A stretch of DNA of 64,000 nucleotides, taken from contig NZ_VSSR01000071.1 in assembly GCF_008123515.1 (NCBI RefSeq), positions 1-64,000 on the forward strand, written 5' to 3'. The DNA is from Bradyrhizobium cytisi (GTDB taxonomy: Bacteria > Pseudomonadota > Alphaproteobacteria > Rhizobiales > Xanthobacteraceae). Positions within the stretch are counted from its first letter, which is position 1, and each line of letters begins with the position of its first letter. The notes under the pieces are model-generated. The model was not told the origin of the DNA. It worked only from the letters and a program-made list of their open reading frames with translations, and ran no database searches. Shown here one piece after another: positions 61,005 to 64,000 of the stretch. Both the position numbers and the translations under genes were made by a program.

Positions 61005-62474
61005 TCACAGCAGTTCTGCTCCGAAATTCCGCTCAGGATCCATGTCCGCCACCAGCCGGCCCGTCGGCCTTGCCGCCCCGCCGCCGCTCCGCGCCAGGAA
61101 TTTGCCGCTGCCGGCGCTGGCGAGGCACTTGTCGCCGTCGACGATCACGCGGCCGCGCGAGAGCACCGACACCGGCCACCCCTTCAGCTTGCGGCCCGCA
61201 AACGGCGTGTAGCCGGCAAGATCGTGCATCATCTCGTCCGCAATCGTGGTCTCGCGATTGGGATCCCAGATCGCGATATCGGCATCCGCGCCGACCGCGA
61301 TCGAGCCCTTGCGCGGATGCAAATTGTAGATTTTTGCGGGTGCCGTCGCGGTCAGCTCGACGAACTTTTCAAGGCCGAGCCGTCCTTTCGACACCATCGC
61401 GTCGAACAGCAGCGGCAGCCGCAGCTCCAGTCCCGGCAGGCCGTTCGCGACCTGCTTGAAGTTCGGATTGGGGCCAGCGCGCAGCTTGCCGGTCTCGTCG
61501 TAACGATACGGCGCGTGGTCCGATGAGATGGTCTGGAGATCGCCGAGCGAAAGCGCCTGCCACAGCGCCTCCTGGTCCGAATGCGTGCGCGGCGGCGGGC
61601 TGCACATCCACTTCGCCCCTTCCGCGCCGGGCTTGTCGAGATCATCAGCCGTGAGGAACAGGTATTGCGGACAGGTCTCGGCAAACACCTTGAGCCCCTG
61701 CCCGCGCGAGTCGCGGATGACCTTGGCGCCTTCGGCGGTCGAGACATGGAAGATCATGATGGGCTGATCGATCAGCGCCGCCATGCCGATCAGCCGGGTG
61801 AAGGCTTCGGCTTCAGACACACGCGCGTGGCTGACGGCGTGGTATTTCGGCATCGTGTAGCCGCGCGCGAGCAGCCGCTTCACCATCCAGGCGATGATGC
61901 CGTGATTTTCGGCATGGGCGCACAACATCGCGCCGGACTGGCGTGCGGCGAGGAGAATGTCGAGCAGCGGCTCGTCGTCGACCTTGAGCCGGTCGTAGGT
62001 CATGAAGATCTTGATCGAGGCGTGCCCCTGCCTCACCAGCGCCGGAATGTGCTCCTCGACCGTCTCCCTGGTCGCGTCCGCGATGATCATGTGAAAGGCG
62101 TAGTCGATCACGGCGCCTTTCTTCGCAAGCGCGTGATAATCCTCCACCACCTGCGGCAGCTTCATGCCGACGTGCTGGGCCGCGAACGGGATCACCGTGG
62201 TCGTACCGCCAAAGGCCGCCGACACGGTCGCGCTTTCAAAAGTGTCGGCATTCATGATGCCGGCCGCGGACAGCTGCTCGATATGCGCATGACTGTCGAC
62301 ACCGCCGGGCAGCACCAGCTTGCCGCGTGCGTCGATCTCGCGCGTGGCGGACGGAAGCCCGCGGCCGATGGCTACGATGGTCTCGCCGGAGATTGCGACA
62401 TCGGCCTCGAACACATCTGTCGTGGTAGCGACGCGGCCGCCGCGGATGATCAGATCGTAAGTGGGTTCAGTCAT
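61005..62474 (-). CDS. Dihydropyrimidinase/D-hydantoinase
   Basis: 489 residues from ATG 62472-62474 with GGAG upstream. Metal ligands appear as DSHAHIEQ near the N-terminus, the carboxylated lysine in ASIKIFMTY, His in LCAHAENH, and Asp in SDHAPYRYD. It opens the ring of dihydropyrimidines or 5-substituted hydantoins to N-carbamoyl amino acids. The next upstream gene on this strand encodes a D-carbamoylase, the enzyme for the following step, which favours a hydantoin role over pyrimidine breakdown. The first metal motif is HAH rather than the more usual HTH form. Confidence 0.93.
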   Translation of the reverse strand: MTEPTYDLIIRGGRVATTTDVFEADVAISGETIVAIGRGLPSATREIDARGKLVLPGGVDSHAHIEQLSAAGIMNADTFESATVSAAFGGTTTVIPFAAQHVGMKLPQVVEDYHALAKKGAVIDYAFHMIIADATRETVEEHIPALVRQGHASIKIFMTYDRLKVDDEPLLDILLAARQSGAMLCAHAENHGIIAWMVKRLLARGYTMPKYHAVSHARVSEAEAFTRLIGMAALIDQPIMIFHVSTAEGAKVIRDSRGQGLKVFAETCPQYLFLTADDLDKPGAEGAKWMCSPPPRTHSDQEALWQALSLGDLQTISSDHAPYRYDETGKLRAGPNPNFKQVANGLPGLELRLPLLFDAMVSKGRLGLEKFVELTATAPAKIYNLHPRKGSIAVGADADIAIWDPNRETTIADEMMHDLAGYTPFAGRKLKGWPVSVLSRGRVIVDGDKCLASAGSGKFLARSGGGAARPTGRLVADMDPERNFGAELL

Positions 62475-62534
62475 GAGGCACTCCATGATAGGCCTGAGCG
62501 AAATGATTGCAGGTTTGCAGGAACACCATGGGCA

Positions 62535-63467
62535 TCATTTCTCCGGCGGCGGCACCGCGCCGGTACGGCTGGTGATCAGGCCGTAATGCTCGATGCGGCG
62601 GTGCTGTGCAAAGTTGAAGATCGTGGTTTTGCCGAAGGTGGTGGCCTCGAGATCGCAGGGATGGACAAGTAGCTCGTCGCCTTCCGTCTCGGCTTCGGCA
62701 ACGATCTCGCCGTCGGGATCGACGATCAGACCGCCGCCAAACAACGCATGGCCGTCCTCGACGCCTGCCTTGGCCACCGCGACCACCCAGGTCGCATTCT
62801 GATACGCGCCGGCCTGCACGGAGAGGCGGTTGTGAAACAGGCGCTTCTCGACGCCCTCCTCGCTTCGCTCCGCATTCACCGATGGCGTGTTGTAGCCTAT
62901 CAGCACCATCTCGACACCCTGCAGGCCCATGACGCGATAGGTCTCCGGCCAGCGGCGGTCGTTGCAGATCGCCATACCGATGATGCCGCCCAGCTCGCGC
63001 CAGACGTTGAAGCCGAGATCGCCCGGCTCGAAATAGCGCTTCTCCAGATGCTGGTGCGATCGATTGGTGTCGTATTCCGCATGGCCGGGCAAATGGACCT
63101 TGCGATATTTGCCGACGATCTTGCCAGACTTGTCGGTGAGGATCGCCGTGTTGAAGTGGCGGCCGTCGGGCGTCAGCTCGGCATAGCCGAAATTCATTGC
63201 CATCTGATGCTGCGCGGCACGCTCGAACAGCGGCTTGGTCGCAGCGCTCGGCATCTCGCGTTCGAACCAGCTGTCGAACTCCGCCCGGTCCTCTGCGTAC
63301 CAGCGTGGGAAGAACGTTGTCAGCGCCAGTTCCGGATAGACGATCAGGTCGGCGCCTTTGGCCTTGGCTTCGTCCATCAGCGCGATCATGCGCTTGACCA
63401 CGGCCTCGCGGCTGTCGGCCTTCTGGATCGGGCCCATCTGGGCGGCGGCAACATTGACGATACGCAT
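62535..63467 (-). CDS. N-carbamoyl-D-amino-acid hydrolase (nitrilase superfamily)
   Basis: 310 residues from the ATG at 63465-63467. The catalytic triad Glu46 (YPELAL), Lys123 (KYRKVHLPG) and Cys168 (MAICNDRRWPE) is intact. AICNDRRWPE is distinctive for D-carbamoylases, whose usual length is about 304. It releases D-amino acid, CO2 and ammonia from the carbamoyl compound made by the hydantoinase. The hydantoinase gene begins 60 bp downstream, so they are probably co-transcribed. A longer frame upstream has no family match and is not used. Confidence 0.93.
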   Translation of the reverse strand: MRIVNVAAAQMGPIQKADSREAVVKRMIALMDEAKAKGADLIVYPELALTTFFPRWYAEDRAEFDSWFEREMPSAATKPLFERAAQHQMAMNFGYAELTPDGRHFNTAILTDKSGKIVGKYRKVHLPGHAEYDTNRSHQHLEKRYFEPGDLGFNVWRELGGIIGMAICNDRRWPETYRVMGLQGVEMVLIGYNTPSVNAERSEEGVEKRLFHNRLSVQAGAYQNATWVVAVAKAGVEDGHALFGGGLIVDPDGEIVAEAETEGDELLVHPCDLEATTFGKTTIFNFAQHRRIEHYGLITSRTGAVPPPEK

Positions 63468-63713
63468 CAGCGAGTTCCTGATTATTTGAAAAATTTCTTG
63501 GCGAGGCTGGGGATCGCAGCTTCTGGGGGGCGGCACGCGCAGCATAACGCAGCCTCGCGCCGTTTTTCCAGCCAAGCAGCTTTCATGCCGCCGCCCCCGT
63601 TCGGCGGACAAGTCGCTCCATCCGAGCTACAAGCATGCGGAACCTCTCTCTTCGCTTCGGTTTATAGCTGCGCCCCCCTCTCCTCTTCCCCAATCCCCTC
63701 CGGAGCTTTGCGA

Positions 63714-64000
63714 ATGACATCAGCCGACCGTCCGGCGACGCGGCTCGCCACGCGCCTCTCGTTCCTGGTCGCCGGCTTCGGCATTGCGTGCTGGGCGCCG
63801 CTGGTGCCGTTCGCGAAGCAACGGCTCGCGGTCGATGACGCGGTCCTTGGCTTGCTGCTGCTCAGCCTCGGTATCGGCTCGGTCATCGCGATGCTCGCAA
63901 CCGGCATCTTGAGCGCACGCCACGGCACCAAGCCGATCATCATCGCGGGCGGAATTGCCCTCGCCCTGGTGTTGCCCCTGCTGGTCATCGCCGGCACGCC
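63714..64000 (+). CDS. MFS transporter, N-terminal part (runs off window)
   Basis: At least 95 residues, truncated by the right edge. The start MTSADRPATRLATRLSFLVAGF follows CGGAG. Three hydrophobic segments are visible, and LLLLSLGIGSVIAMLATGI then SARHGTKP is the first loop pattern of the YbjJ-like major facilitator group. It is divergent from the D-carbamoylase gene, with ~246 bp between them that could hold both promoters. Substrate unknown. Confidence 0.85.
   Translation, partial: MTSADRPATRLATRLSFLVAGFGIACWAPLVPFAKQRLAVDDAVLGLLLLSLGIGSVIAMLATGILSARHGTKPIIIAGGIALALVLPLLVIAGT

Overview
The window looks like chromosomal DNA from a Bradyrhizobium-type alphaproteobacterium (Rhizobiales). 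It is GC-rich, genes are packed with many ATGA/GTGA overlaps, and it holds large catabolic operons with several ABC importers plus a small protein (269-457) of a type I associate with Bradyrhizobium. The genus is inferred from gene content and style; no rRNA, tRNA, CRISPR array or intact insertion sequence was found. The first 2.2 kb has lower GC, short genes, broken reading frames and short repeats, like the edge of an accessory segment.

Region A (2237-16591) is an aromatic-acid catabolic locus. A leftward arm carries a nitrilase, a gentisate-type cupin dioxygenase, a fumarylacetoacetate-hydrolase-family enzyme, a hot-dog thioesterase and an EthD-like protein. A rightward operon carries indolepyruvate oxidoreductase iorAB and two tandem MarR regulators. 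A second leftward operon carries a three-component Rieske oxygenase (reductase, alpha, beta), a CoA ligase and an SDR. The iorA and reductase promoters share an ACATGT plus TATG-N6-CATA operator-like site. Rieske oxygenase plus paired MarR genes resembles the iad-type auxin (indole-3-acetate) degradation loci, but the substrate is inferred.

Region B (16940-31338) is a sugar regulon: deoC, a tandem-domain ALDH16-like aldehyde dehydrogenase, an RbsD/FucU mutarotase, a PfkB kinase and a CUT1 ABC importer in one leftward operon, a divergent DeoR-family regulator, and a CUT2 (Rbs-type) importer operon. TTGTNA repeats lie at both promoters. The enzymes fit 2-deoxyribose (or a related deoxysugar) to acetaldehyde plus glyceraldehyde-3-phosphate, then acetate.

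Region C (31716-53806) is the most unusual part: about 22 kb of rightward genes. A branched-chain-type ABC importer and an AraC regulator come first. Next are a LivF ATPase fused to a Tm-1 N-terminal (UPF0261) domain, a separate Tm-1 C-terminal TIM-barrel protein, and a giant flotillin with 44-residue coiled-coil repeats. They are followed by two SRPBCC proteins, a molybdenum hydroxylase whose large subunit is split into two genes, CoxD/CoxE-type maturation factors, an amidohydrolase, a metallo-beta-lactamase-fold hydrolase, an SMP-30/isochorismatase fusion and an azoreductase-like flavoprotein. I do not recognise this combination as a described pathway.

Region D (53958-64000) carries msrA and an OsmC peroxidase, then a leftward hydantoin-type unit (D-carbamoylase, dihydropyrimidinase/hydantoinase, dipeptide-type ABC importer with an 18-bp dyad upstream), and the start of an MFS transporter that runs off the right edge.
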